From positions 23,463,067 through 23,527,066 of the forward strand of contig OX344758.2 of the NCBI GenBank assembly GCA_947034885.2: DNA of 64,000 nucleotides. The letters are read 5' to 3'. The position numbers were made by a program, and so were the translations under genes. Position 1 is the first letter of the stretch. Each line of letters starts with the position of its first letter. This document shows, in pieces, positions 15,728 through 27,975 of the stretch. This DNA comes from Thuidium tamariscinum (Eukaryota; Streptophyta; Bryopsida; Hypnales; Thuidiaceae). Under the pieces are notes generated by a model, which saw only the letters and a program-made list of their open reading frames with translations, ran no database searches and was not told where the DNA came from.

Positions 15728-16284
15728 AGATGATCCTAATCCAATTCCTCAAGAATAGAAAACAAAGGGAAAAAATAATCACAACGCACTAAAGCAGAAA
15801 ACTCCAAAACTCAATTGTACCAACAAAACCCATGACACAATTATTTCAAATTTCTCATGCCGTTGCTCTTATGTTAAGGGAGAAACAACCATTTTTGTCC
15901 CTGTACCTATTCCTAAATCCTAGAATACCACTAAATCTATCCATAAGCATTCATTAAAGTGTCCAACAAATGTTTAATTCTAATTTGCTGATGCAATTGT
16001 AAGACACATATATAGTTTTCATTCACTGACAACTGATTTCAGCACGTGTTCAATTAAAGGTACACCTATAGGACGGTTCCAATGGTCTAGGGAGCCAACA
16101 CTTTGGAAATTTATAGAAATTACATACTAATTCTGAAAATTTTGATTTTTTTAATATTCATGATTTTCACTCGCTAATACTAGAAAAATATCAGTTTTAG
16201 AAAATGTTGCCTCCAACTATGCTGAATTCCTTATTTGGACGGTTTTGGGTGTTTCCACTGTAGGAAGAGCAAGCTCAAGCAATT
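15728..16284. other. AT-rich spacer between family C copies
   Basis: I see no coding exon, RNA gene or element boundary here. Confidence 0.35.
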
Positions 16285-16678
16285 GTATGCCACAATCAAA
16301 TCCAAAATAAAAGTAATTTTTCAATTCTTTAATGCATGAAAACTTTAAAATTTAATAACTCTCGTACCATAGGCCAGATAGCCATGAAACAAAGTCTTTG
16401 TATCCCTCCCCGCCAAGAGCTTTCCATTATACCAAGATTGTGACCAAAATATAAGTAAAATCAATTTTTTAATTTTTTAGAACCAAAAATACTCAAAAAA
16501 CCATAACTTTCACACCACAAGTTAAAATGCCACAAAACTAAGCCTGTGCACCCCTCTTTGCCAAGAGCTTTCCGACGGTACTAAGTATACCACCAAGGAA
16601 CGCACGAGACGGGAAATCTCAATGTGACAAACAAAGAAACAAACAAAACAAAACAAACTACCTATCTTAAGGTATAGA
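16285..16678 (+). repeat. Family C repeat copy 3
   Basis: Contains the block order of the family: 'tatgccacaatcaaatcc', duplicated 'ccataactttcacaccacaa' module, 'gtgcacccctctttgcca', 'gagctttccgacggta' and 'gaaatctcaatgtgac'. It has the longest CAAA-type tail of this cluster (AAACAAAGAAACAAACAAAA) and is followed by 'ctacctatcttaaggtatag'. Confidence 0.6.
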
Positions 16679-16715
16679 TGGATGTAATATTAATTTTATA
16701 AATATGTAATATTGA

Positions 16716-17155
16716 CTACCCTCACCTTTTTTAGATATTCTATAATATCCTCATAAGCAATTGGTTATGGCTTTAGTATACTCACGATGATATGGCCAAT
16801 TACAAGATTCAAAATTATAAAACAAGAATAAAGAACTAGAACACTGACTAAATTCATGGCCAAAGCTATGGAAAGAGGGATGAAATGAAAGCTATGACAA
16901 AAAAGAATGTCAAAAAAACTACAACCATTGCATTAGATAATTTGAAGGTACCAATTATATACTACACATTTTTGTGTTTTTTTTTATACGTTTACATTGT
17001 TTATATTTTTTGGAGGTTAAATTTTTGAATTTATATATGTATGAGGTCTTCACTTTTCTCCACGCTACCAATGATGATTCACTCAGGGTTTCAATATTTT
17101 ATTATTGATATTATTAGAGATATAGTTCAAAAGGATAATTTTATTTTTTCTATGT
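16716..17155. other. AT-rich intergenic DNA
   Basis: Very AT-rich, with no supportable gene, RNA or element boundary. Confidence 0.35.
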
Positions 17156-18843
17156 TTTGTAGATTTCTTTTACAAATATTAGAGCCTCAAAAGAATGGCC
17201 TTCATTATTGACCTTGTAGAATGAAGTGAACCTTGAGGTGAACCTTCCATTGTCAAGGCACTTCCATAGTTGTGCCTTCATTGAAAAAACAATGTAAATC
17301 AATGTCTTTAGTGACATACATAATAGAATGTCTATGGAGCAAGATATTGCAAAGAGCATGCATGAGGATTTGTTAGACTATTGTATGACATTCGTACATT
17401 AATACAAAATGCTTTCATCGCTTGGCAACATATCTTCCAAATGAATCTCAAATCAACCTTATATATAAGGTATTTGCCTTGCATGTGGCATCAATGATGA
17501 ACTATAGATTGTACATGGCTTGTAGTTGTTGGAGATCAAAGTTGAAAGAAAGAGATTTGGAAAATGTAGATCTTGAGTCAAGCACAAAAATGGATATAAT
17601 AATATTGTGAAAAATGCCATGTCAGCAGTGGATTCTCCCTAAAACCTTGCACTCCAATGAAAAAAATTCAAGAAATGATAATTACAAATAAAGGGCACTA
17701 TTTGATTCATAAATTCATATAAATGTATATACTAGGCAAATAAATGCTAAAATATTTAGCCTCAAGAAACTCTTCATCAATTTTTTAATATGTAATAGTT
17801 ATAAATGTTATAGAAGATGAATGAGGATATCAAAAACAACATACAAGATGTTCAAAAATGAAGTCTAAGAAAATTCTTCATGAACTTTTTTAGTATATAA
17901 TAGTTATAAATGGAAAAAATGGAATATGAACATATATAAAACAACACAAAAAGTTGTATATTTTATAAAAATCTCTACAAATTATTTGATGCAATAGTTG
18001 TAGCTTCCTTTTACATTATTTTTTGTCATGGCTTTCATTCAATGACTTTGGTTGTAGCTTCAACCATAGCTTCACCTTGTAAACTTTATTTTATGATTTT
18101 GGTCCTGTCTATTTTGACCTAACCCATCCTAAACTTGTCAAAACAAAATAGCTATGAGTATAGATGTATAAGAATTAAAATATATTCTAGTTAGGTTTGA
18201 CCTAAAGGTTGTCAATGGAATTTGAATATTTACTTGTCTAATGTTTATGTTTGAATAAACTTATGAATAAACAATCTATAGTGCAATTTAAATTCCTATC
18301 CAAATTATAGATTATAGATTAAAAAAAGTCTATTTTTGAATTTAAAAAGGTTTTGCAGTATGGTATTTTGTTTAGAAGACATTTTGTTTAGAAGGCAATT
18401 TGTTTTGAAGGCATTATTTTTACTTAGAAGGCATTTTTTAGTGCCTCACTCAAAATTTAGAATTTTGAGATCTCCCTCTTTGATTGTTTTCCAATGACAA
18501 TGGGGCTAAAACTTGAACTTGATGCTATGTATAAGATGTTTGCGTTTTCACATATTGAGGTTTGAATAGCGGATGTACAATTAAGCTTTGAGGGATTCTT
18601 ATACCATTACAATGACATCATGTAACAACCCAACAAATTTTTGAATAGGCTCTTTGCAATATCTTGCTCCATTGATACAATATATATTTTGTATCTACCT
18701 AGAGATGCTAATGTACATTCTATTTTTAATAAAGGAACATGTACAAAAGTGTCATTCAATGGGAGATTCACTCCATCGTGTATGGCTAATATTAGCAATC
18801 ATTCTTTTGAGGCTATAATATTTGTGCAAATCTACAAAACAAA
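17156..18843. mobile_element. Possible 1.7 kb element with about 200 bp inverted arms
   Basis: The arm at 17156-17359 and the arm at 18641-18843 are diverged inverted copies. Translating the left arm on minus and the right arm on plus gives related peptides sharing LFAISCSID, NGRFT and HSFEA(L/I)IFV..IYKT. Shared DNA blocks include 'ggagcaagatattgcaaaga' against its complement near 18652. The interior is AT-rich and lacks a recognisable transposase, and includes repeats of 'ttttgtttagaaggca' at 18366-18440. It could be a degenerate long-TIR element or two fragments of one repeat in opposite orientation. Confidence 0.4.
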
Positions 18844-20561
18844 ATGAAAAATGAAAAAATGAAAAAATGAAAAAATATTTATTCTCTTGAACCATATTGA
18901 GTCAATAAATATTTTCATTAGGATGTAGATGTTGTAATCCATTACAATCAACCCTTTTTTTCCACCATAAGGCCAAATTACACCATTTCAAAACATAGTA
19001 TGGACTCATAGTTCCTTGCTAAATAAATATAGTACTAATTTGCCAAAAAAATCAACTTTTAGGTCATTGCAAGAAATACTTATTCTTTTTGGCTCAAAAT
19101 GGCTTGAGTATTGAAGTACTATGAATTTTGAAATACCTTTTTAAAAATGAAATAAAATATGGATAATTTGTAAAATATTTTAAATAGTATGTATGTGAAA
19201 ATTCTTACCTAAAAAAGTTTGTCTCTAAAAGTTGTACACACTCTAAGACTGATGGAAAATACAAGAAAATAGATACTTTGGAATTTGATTTTCAGAAAAT
19301 AGTAAAAAAATTCGAAAAAGTTAACTAAATAAATCCATTTTTCCTAACTTAAAGATGTTTCTTTTCAACCATTATTTTGCATCTTTGAAAAGAATTTTTT
19401 TTGTTCACTAGACATGTGCAAAAGCACATGTGGAAGGTGGATACTTTACTATTTTTATAAATCTCTTTGTAGGCTTGTGTAACTTTATTACAAGTTATTG
19501 CATCTCAATTCTTACCTTCAAATTTACATTTTTTGGTTGGAAATAGTATTAAAACTCCTCAAAATGGCCAAAATAGAGATCCAATTGGAAGGAGTTGTAA
19601 AATAGTATAATGATTTTAAAAAATTATTCAATTTCAAAACTATCACTTGTACCTTCATTTGAAATTTTATGGAAAATAGACATACTATCCAAAATTTATC
19701 AACATGAAAACACGTATCCAAAAAAAGGACACCAAAAAGGACAAGTGTTTTTTGCAATGGTCATTCTATTTAAAGTCAATGAAGTTGCCAATTCTTGATT
19801 TAAGATTAGCTAACCAATATATAGGTTGAAAGAGACACTTTGGATAAATATCTTCTTTATTAATTATCACTAACTATTGCATTAGCAATTATACACCAAG
19901 CATTTAGAATGGAGACTTTGTGGTGAATGTGGATATTTTGTACATACAACAATACCAAATTATAATTATTGAAGGAACTATAAATTGCAAACCTTAAAAT
20001 CCCAAATATATATTGAAATTGCTAAATTAGTACAATTGTATTGTCAGCACTTTTGTAAATGCAATGGAATATCAATTATTTAAATACTAATATGGACATT
20101 TAGAGGGTCTTTATCATCCTTGCAAATGTCCTTCTATTGTCAAATGAATGTGTTTCAATTCTTTTGCTTGAACACTTTTGAAAATAATGCACTTTTGGAG
20201 TGCATCAAAGACTAGACATGTGAAAGGTTTTCTTAAGTTGGTCTATAGACAATTTTCATTGATAATCTAGTATTGAAACAATTTGAACTTAGTAAAAAAG
20301 TCCCAACATTGGCATTTGTCTTGGTAATTGTTCAAATTGTTTTTTCTTCTAGGTACATGTTTCGTATGACCTTTTTTTGTAAAACCATTATTTGCAATCA
20401 ATGGGCTTGAATTGACATGGTTCAAAACAACTTTCTTTCTCCCAGTGCAATGTGGCATTAAAATCATTGAATATTAGTTGGATGAAGTACACTTTATACT
20501 AAATCATACACCACTCAATTGATAATTTAACAATTAACATCTTCCATTAGACTAGTATTCC
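18844..20561. other. AT-rich intergenic DNA
   Basis: Contains a short GAAAAAAT microsatellite at about 18846-18878. Otherwise it is AT-rich without a recognised gene or RNA. Confidence 0.4.
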
Positions 20562-20835
20562 TTGTGCTATTGCCATGATATGATACTACAAAAATAAAAA
20601 TAAAAATAATTTTTTAATTTTTCAATCCATAAAAAATTTCAAAATTCAATTTTTTTTTGCCATGGGTTGGAATGCCATGAAACAAAGTCCATCCCTCCCT
20701 CTTTGTTGAGGGCTTTTTAGTGGTATCAAAAAAGTGATTAGAGAAGAGATGCGATTGAAGATCTCACTATGACATCTATACCTCAAATTCCTTAAATTAA
20801 GATGTTTGTTTTGTTTGCTAGTTTGTTTGTTTTAT
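20562..20835 (+). repeat. Family C repeat copy 4, degenerate
   Basis: Shows the family C order in decayed form: 'cttgtgctattgccatgata', 'aattcaatttttttttgcca', 'ggaatgccatgaaacaaag', 'gagggctttttagtggta' and 'gaagatctcactatgac'. It ends in an inverted GTTTG-type stretch rather than the usual CAAA tail. Confidence 0.5.
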
Positions 20836-23500
20836 CTACACCCTATCATATTTAAATACAATACCATATATATAGCATACCTATCTATTTTGAAGTTTCT
20901 CAAGTATGGAAATGGAAGATGAATGTTGTGTAAAATATACTTCAAATAATTGATATTTATTAGAGAAGTTTGTAATAAATACTCTACACGTGTATCAATG
21001 GAAAGAAAAAAGAATTCTTTACATATATCAATGATCAAATAAATATTATAATTTTTCAAAAATGCAGCAATATACTAGGAGGAGTTTTGGCCTTTGAGAG
21101 ACTATTTCAAGGTTTTTCCTTGAAAATGTTTACAATGCTGTAGACCAATAACTATTGGTTTGAATTTTATGAATTAAAAAAAAACTAATTTTTTTTCCAA
21201 AATTTCAGATTATCAAAAAAAAATGATTCAAAAAAATATTTGAAAAATATTTAATAATTAATTTAAAAAATATTATTATCTCATGTGGCAGTTACTTAAT
21301 TACATCAAATTGCTAATGTTGCATTATTCCTAGCATTCCCATAGCTTTCTTAGTCTTTGACATCTTACAATCTTTTAGAGGCTCAAATCTCTTCTAATGT
21401 TATTTATTTTGTTCACAACTAATGGGGTGCAAGTTAACATTCCAAGCAGAAATATTCATTTCCAACTGTTACAACTTATAGTTTATAACTTTAAATCACA
21501 ATAGACTAGGACTACCTTTCTACCTTTATCTTTGTCTCTTTGATTCTATCTAAAACCATCCACTAAAGTAAAAGTCCTAGTTATCTCTTCCAATTATATC
21601 CTATCAAATCATCTCTTATCCAAATCCAAATCTTCATCTTCTACTTGAAATTATCTAACTCCAAGTTTCAACACAATTCATCCAAGAAGGAGTTGTTTAA
21701 CTCTACCGCATAAATCCATAATTTGCAAATATCTATCTCCAAGCATTCCAATGCCCTTATCATCCAACTAGATTTATTTAACTTCAATACATAAATCCAT
21801 CATTTGGAGATATCTATCTCTAGGCAATCTTTATTTATCTATTAGTGCACATTTCATCATGAATTAGTTCATGATCATCCATCAATGCATTCATCCATCA
21901 ATGGGTGTGACAAAAGTCACAACACAATCATCAATCCTTTCTTCTATCAATGCATTTATCAATCCAAGATTATGATAAGAGTCTTCACACCAACCTTATT
22001 TCTTGAACCAATTTTGAAAATATGTCAGTACATGAGGTCCAAACTGTACAACTTGCATACATGAATGCAAAAAATGGTTTGGAATACAATATGTATTTGA
22101 ACTTTACAAATTTATAGCATATTTATACATCTTCAATTTATTATCAATAATCTTTTGAAAATGCATGATTTTCAATTGCAAATAAATACATTTAAAATTA
22201 TTTCGTATATTTGCTTGAAAGTATGCATAACTATTTTGAGTGTTAATTAAAGGTGCTTCTACCTTAACTTTGTATTGCTATTGTATGTACTTAGTGTCTA
22301 CTTGGATGGCTTCATCTAGGACTTGTAGGATGGGAAAAAAATAATTTTAATTTTTAAATAAATTGAGTTTATTTTTAGTGAATACCATAGCAAATTCCCT
22401 CATCATGGTATTATTGGCTTTTTAAAAGAAGAAAAATGCTTAAATTATAGATCATCATTGTAGTGTATTTTTGCTATATCTTGCTTTTTACTCTTGATGT
22501 GAATTATAGCCATAAAAATGAAATATTTTTAGTGTAAGTCCAACTAATGAAATGAAGTTTATCAAATGAAGTTCTACTCCAATTGGAAATTTTGAAAAAT
22601 ATATAAATTTCAATATTTTATAGCAATATAAACTATAGACATGGTTTGTTGATTTTTCAATTTTACAATGACAAGATAATGTTGGTTTATACCATAACAT
22701 TATACACTATTATATGCATCTATTGTGAAAATTTTAGATTTTTAGAGTATAATTTGTATTTGCTAGGAGTTTTCTTCATTTTTCTTAAGAAATTCACAAT
22801 AATTTCAAAAATTCCGTGCAAAATCTGAAAATTTTGTGACATATAGTAGATATACAATTTCATCTTTGAAAAATAAATATACACTATTTCATCTGTACCT
22901 AGTTGCAAAATGGTAGCAAACATAGTGATGGATAGTGAGGCTTGGAAGTAGTGGCCGTAGGTCCATCTTTCCAATGCCTACAATCTTCTCCAAAATCGAC
23001 AATCTAGAAAAAAACTCATATAGTATAATTTGGAAGAATATTTTGGAATTGATATACAAATAGAAGTTGTAGATTCCATCTGTAGGGTTGGAGTCACCAA
23101 TATTTTTTTGTAAATTTTGAAAGAAAAATTTCAAAATTCCTTCAAAATTCAAGCACAATCAAAATATTATTATTTTTTGAGTAAAATTTGTTGGAATGGA
23201 TTTGAAATGAGGTTTTCTTGATAAGGTGATTTTTGAAATTTTTTAATATTCTTTTCAATCTATGACCTCATTTTTGCAAATCTGATTTTGAACTAAAGTC
23301 AATGCAATTTTGATTTGGTCAACCACTTGAAAGACGTCCACATTTGTAATTTTAGAAAAATAATGCACTCCAACAACACCATATCCAACCATTGGGTAGG
23401 ACAACAACTTTTTAAGATATCTCCACAAATTAGAATGACTTTCGTCCAAGCAGTAATGAGGAAGAAAACTGATTCTCAAATCTGTAAGTTACATCATCCA
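20836..23500. other. AT-rich intergenic DNA
   Basis: Long AT-rich stretch. Short open frames at 20832-21059, 22488-22974 and 22889-23158 translate to low-complexity, Phe/Ile/Lys-rich sequence typical of AT-rich noncoding DNA. A C-rich, G-poor tract at 21520-22010 with repeated 'atctatctcca' and 'tccatca' words may be the remnant of a repeat. No gene is supported. Confidence 0.4.
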
Positions 23501-24128
23501 AAAATTGTAAACTCCTGGGAAGTTAGCTTCCCGCTACCGTCGTCACCGTCGCATCGTCTTATCCAAGTGCTGCACCTTTTCCTGCAAGGCAGCGCAAACT
23601 CGTTTCGCGTTCGCAGCTACGTCAGTTTTCGATCGTCGTCTACCGGTGAAATGCAAATGTATGTGCTGCTTCTCATCATTCGATCTCACGCATTGCATTA
23701 TTCTCTCTCTTGAGAACCCTCTACCCGAGAGCTGGCATTGCTGCGCTTAGAGAGGAAAATTACAGTCTGACAGACGTAATGACCGTCAAAGATTTCTCGC
23801 ATCCTTGGAGAGAGATTTGGAGGCATTTACAGTTTTCTTCATTGTGCTTGGTGGCGTTACTTCCCGTGCATTTCTGTGAAACAAACTAACCCCTTATTAC
23901 ATTTTACGTATGGTGGCGTTGGTTGGAAGGCATAAGGTAGTGTTTTTGTGCCCAGGCCGGGGACATGGAGCGGTTCGTAGTTTACAATAGAGGGCAGGAA
24001 CTTAGAATAATTCTTTGTCACTCTCCATTTTCCTTGTGGAATTTGAAGTGACTTTTGAGGTGCCGGGGCGAACGTGATTGCGAGCCTTAAACCCTAAACC
24101 CTAAATCTGTGTGGAAATTCGAGTTGCA
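23501..24128 (+). promoter_or_regulatory. Promoter and leader of the PotD-like gene, tandem telo-box
   Basis: Base composition rises sharply in GC from about 23515. Two overlapping copies of AAACCCTAA occupy 24089-24104, only about 25 bases before the ATG at 24129, probably in the 5' leader. In plants such telo-boxes recruit regulators of genes active in dividing tissue; that role here is inferred. Confidence 0.5.
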
Positions 24129-27100
24129 ATGGATGGGGCTAGGATCTCGGCTTGCTATTGTAATTTGCAAGCCTCGCTTTCTGTGGTGGGAATGTCTTCC
24201 ATTAGAAGGTTACCGTTGATAGCGTTTGGGCTTCGCCGACAGGGTGTGCATGGTTGGAATGAGCGCTCCCGGATAGTTTTAGGCAGTCGTGAAGAGCATC
24301 GCACGGTCAGAATCAGGTCTGGTGTCGATGAATGCTGTGGAGAGATCGCTGAAAGGGCTGGCTCGACGGAAGGGCTTTCAGAGGATGTCGCAAATGGTTT
24401 GGTTCTGGGAATTGACCCTGAAGCGGGACGTAGCCCTCGAGTTGAGCGGAATGATTTCATGGCCGTAAACTGGGTCCGGCTACAGGTGATGGGATGGCTG
24501 ACACTAGTGGCTTTGGGGATTGGAGCGAGTGCCGCTAGTGCGTCCGTCGTTGGGATTAAGACTTCTCGACGGTATGCTCCTCCGTGCTTTGCATCCGTAT
24601 CATCCACAGCAGATCAGGATTCGAGAGGCAAGGGAACTACTACTGTGGTACCTGAAGGCCATGAACAGAATGTAAGTAAGGATGAGCAGCCGGTCGGTAC
24701 CAAAGGCGCGCAGGAGAATGGCAATGACAGTAGCGTGGATGTCAAGAACGTCGAGATTGTGAACGAAAGGGACGAGGGTTCCGACGAAGATGATCTGGCG
24801 GAGGACGACGAGTATGAGGACGCAGAGTCGGACGTGGATGTCGGCAGCGACGATGAGGGCATCAACTATCCCACGATTGGGGAGTTAGAAGATCTTGACG
24901 AACTCGGGGAACTGGCGAGTGGTGCCGCGGCTTCTGAACTGCTCTCTGGCAGCGGAGAGATCGAATCTGGTACCCCAAATGTTTTTTCCCTTTGATTCTT
25001 GTAGTGTGTGTTTTAGTCCTTGTCTTGTATGATGGCGAGTACGGACTGCTGTGAACGAGAATCTCGAAGACTGAATGACTTTGGGGCAAAATGTTTTCGT
25101 AAGTGAAGAGGAATGTTAAAGATGCTAATTGTTCTCTGGAGGAACAACTTTTATTGACATGGTTTGCGAGCTGACCGTTGAACTGTTGGAGTAACACTGT
25201 CCCTGTGAATATAGAGTCTTTGTTTGATATTAAGTCTATCCCGAAATGACCATAGAGCCCAATTATCAGACCTCACGGGTTCTTTTAGCGGTTTTGAGTT
25301 CATCATGTGGAGACTTTCTTTCCTTCACTTATATTCATTTATGTGACCAACACATGCAACTATCTTGATTGATATTGGTGATATTAATTTTGACCCTATC
25401 CTGAATTTTACCTTACACTATATGATCAACCCAATTAACCATTTCAAAACCGCGAATTTTTGGTCCTTTATGGGAAAATCTTGCTTCACTTATTTGATTT
25501 TCAAAATACGAACCGTGGGTTGGCAGCGGAGGCTGAAGGAGAAAGGGGACTAGGTGGGGATACTGAAGATGAAGACCTGAAGAAGGCATTCGATGAGTGG
25601 AAGTCGAAACCCTATGCTTTGACAGTTCCGTTTCGGATCGTGGGCCTTCGGGGTTCGGTTCCTCCTGCTTGGCTCAAGGTAGGCACATTATTTTCCTGCG
25701 TCTTGTCAACTTGTTGATCAATGTGGAAGGTGCGTCAAATTGTCGCGGTCGTCAACTCATCTTTTTGCATCTCTATCAGGAATTTCTAACGAGTCAGGGA
25801 AGGAACGCGAAGGTGTCAGCGGAGTTCAAAGGAAGTTTGAGTGACATTCTTGCAGACCTTGCATTATCGATGGAACACAAGAAGATTACACCTAGATCAA
25901 CCATGGCAGCTGACCTTGTGACTGTTGGCGACTCCTGGTTGGCGGCGGCAGTGCATGGAGGGTTGATAGAGCCCATAAAAAACGCCGAGCAATTTGATTG
26001 GTTCAACCGCCTGAATCCAAAGTGGCAGGTACGATACTCTTCAGTGCCGTTTCTTTATTGGAGTTCCCTGCTGTATTGCTGTGCCTATATCGTGATGCTC
26101 ACCTTTCTATCCGTCCTTGATGCTGTCTCTCTTTCTTGATAAGCACGTGGGGCTGAAGATATTCAAGTTTGGTTGGAGTCAAAACTAACTGGTTACGTTT
26201 CCGATTGAACTCCAGTCTTACAAATATCAGTAAGGGGTGGTGGTTTTGCTTTTAAGGTCGTAGCCTAAGTCTGAACCCATCCGTGCTAAATTTAGCCCTC
26301 AATTGTAGGGCTAAATGTCGTTCCTGCCTTTTCAACTGCAGGGTGTTGGTGGATAGTGTTTTCCCGGGTCTCCAAGTTCCAAAATTTTCACATGATTGTA
26401 CCGGTAGTTTTTATATGATTATGATCTTCAAATATTGACTTGTTTAATCTGCTGGTGCTTTCTAACAGAACTTTCTGAGGAGAGACGTTGAAGGAGTCCT
26501 TGATCCCCAGGGCTATGTATGGGGCATTCCATACAGGTGGGGAAGTCTTGTTTTTGCCTTCAGGAAGGATAAACTGGAAAAGAATGGGATCGCCCCTATC
26601 AGGGTAAGTTACTTCGCCTCTCTTAATCCAGATATGTTGTATTTTCTGCACCCTCCGAATGCTTCGTGACCAAATCCTATATCCTCCTTTCCACCTGGTG
26701 TGACACTTTTTAATTTTTTAGGGCGATTGAGCTCTAATGAGAGGCCTTGTGAGAACAGGATTGGAAGGACTTGTTTCAGCCTCAACTGGCAGGAAGGGTG
26801 GCAATGGTCGACAATCCACGGGAGGTAGTGGGTGCTGTCCTCAAGTCTTTAGGAGCTTCCTACAACACCTGTGACTTCGACACAGAGGTTCCTGGAGGCC
26901 GAGATGCTGTAAAAGACCGTTTTGTGGCTTTGCAGAAGCAGGTAACCTTTTCACTTTTTGCTAGCCGATAATGGTCTGATGAGCTTATAAGTGAAGGGCT
27001 CCTTACTAACAGAGGACGCTGCCCATCGACAGTGACTAAATTTCATGTTATTGTTTTTCAATCGGTTAAAGAATGAAGTTGCATAGAGAACTGTTTGCAT

Positions 27101-27975
27101 AATCATGACTGTCTTGAATAATCACTTGTGATAGGTTCGTCTGTTTGATGATAACGACTACCTGAAGGCAATGGGTGCCGGTGATGTCTGGGTCGCAGTG
27201 GGATGGTCAACCGATATCATCCCTTATTCAAAGCGTGCTTCCAACATCAGTGTTTTTGCTCCAGAATCAGGAACTAGTCTTTGGGCGGACCTATGGGTAA
27301 GGCCGGTCAAACGCGTGATTTCTTGAAGCCGCCTGGTTTGCTTCTCTCATGGGCGCCTGATGAATTGGAATGTCTGTTCAAAGGGTGTCACATTAATTGC
27401 GACTCACAGCTAGTATTATTTGTGTGAGCAAGAATCAGGAGTCTGTTTGTTAGAGAACCGGAACTCTCATCGTTGTAGTACTCGAGCTGTCTGGAGCTAA
27501 TACTTATGATTTTGTGCAGGCAATTCCAGCAACAACAACATTCAAAGAATCAGAGAACGTAGGAGGTCGTGTGCGAGGCCCGTCTCCTTTGGTCTTCCAA
27601 TGGCTTGATTTCTGCTTGCAACCCGCTCGGGCCTTGACATTTGCAAATGATGTGTTCGTTGGTGCTTCCCCTCTCACTTGGTCAGAGAAAACGAGAGGTG
27701 GAGAGACTTCGGAGGATTCGGCTCGAGGGACAGGTGCTGCACAGTCGAAAGCTGTGGTGAACGTGGACACGAACGTTGTTCAAGGGATGCCCCCGGAGGA
27801 GATCGTCGCCAAAAGTGAGTTCCTGGAGCCGTTGAGTGAGAAGGGCATAGCTGATTACCAGTGGTTGTTGTCTACCCCAATAGATGTAGTGGGATGGCCA
27901 ACTTCTCTTGCTGAGTTCCTGAAAGGAATTGCTGCGAGTTTCCAGTTTCGAAATCCACAAGGGTCCCGGAGTTGA
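24129..27975 (+). CDS. Plastid PotD-like polyamine-binding family protein, 7 exons
   Basis: Resembles the plant family annotated as putrescine-binding periplasmic protein-related, related to bacterial PotD/PotF solute-binding proteins. Proposed exons are 24129-24969, 25527-25678, 25780-26028, 26469-26603, 26759-26941, 27135-27296 and 27520-27975, giving 725 residues in phase. The conserved part starts near residue 295 with WKSKPYALTVPFRIVGLRGSVP and continues through DLVTVGDSWLAAAV, YVWGIPYRWGSLVFAFRKDKL, GRVAMVDNPREV, WVAVGWSTDIIPY and PLVFQWLDFCLQPARAL. The first exon codes for about 280 poorly conserved residues: a basic Ser/Arg-rich start (transit peptide candidate), a hydrophobic stretch near 118-141 and a Glu/Asp-rich tract around 205-250. 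The protein is longer than the roughly 520-residue flowering-plant homologues as I recall them. The donor of exon 1 (TCTG|GTACCC) is weak and another in-phase donor lies nearby. Polyamine binding is inferred, not shown. Confidence 0.85.
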
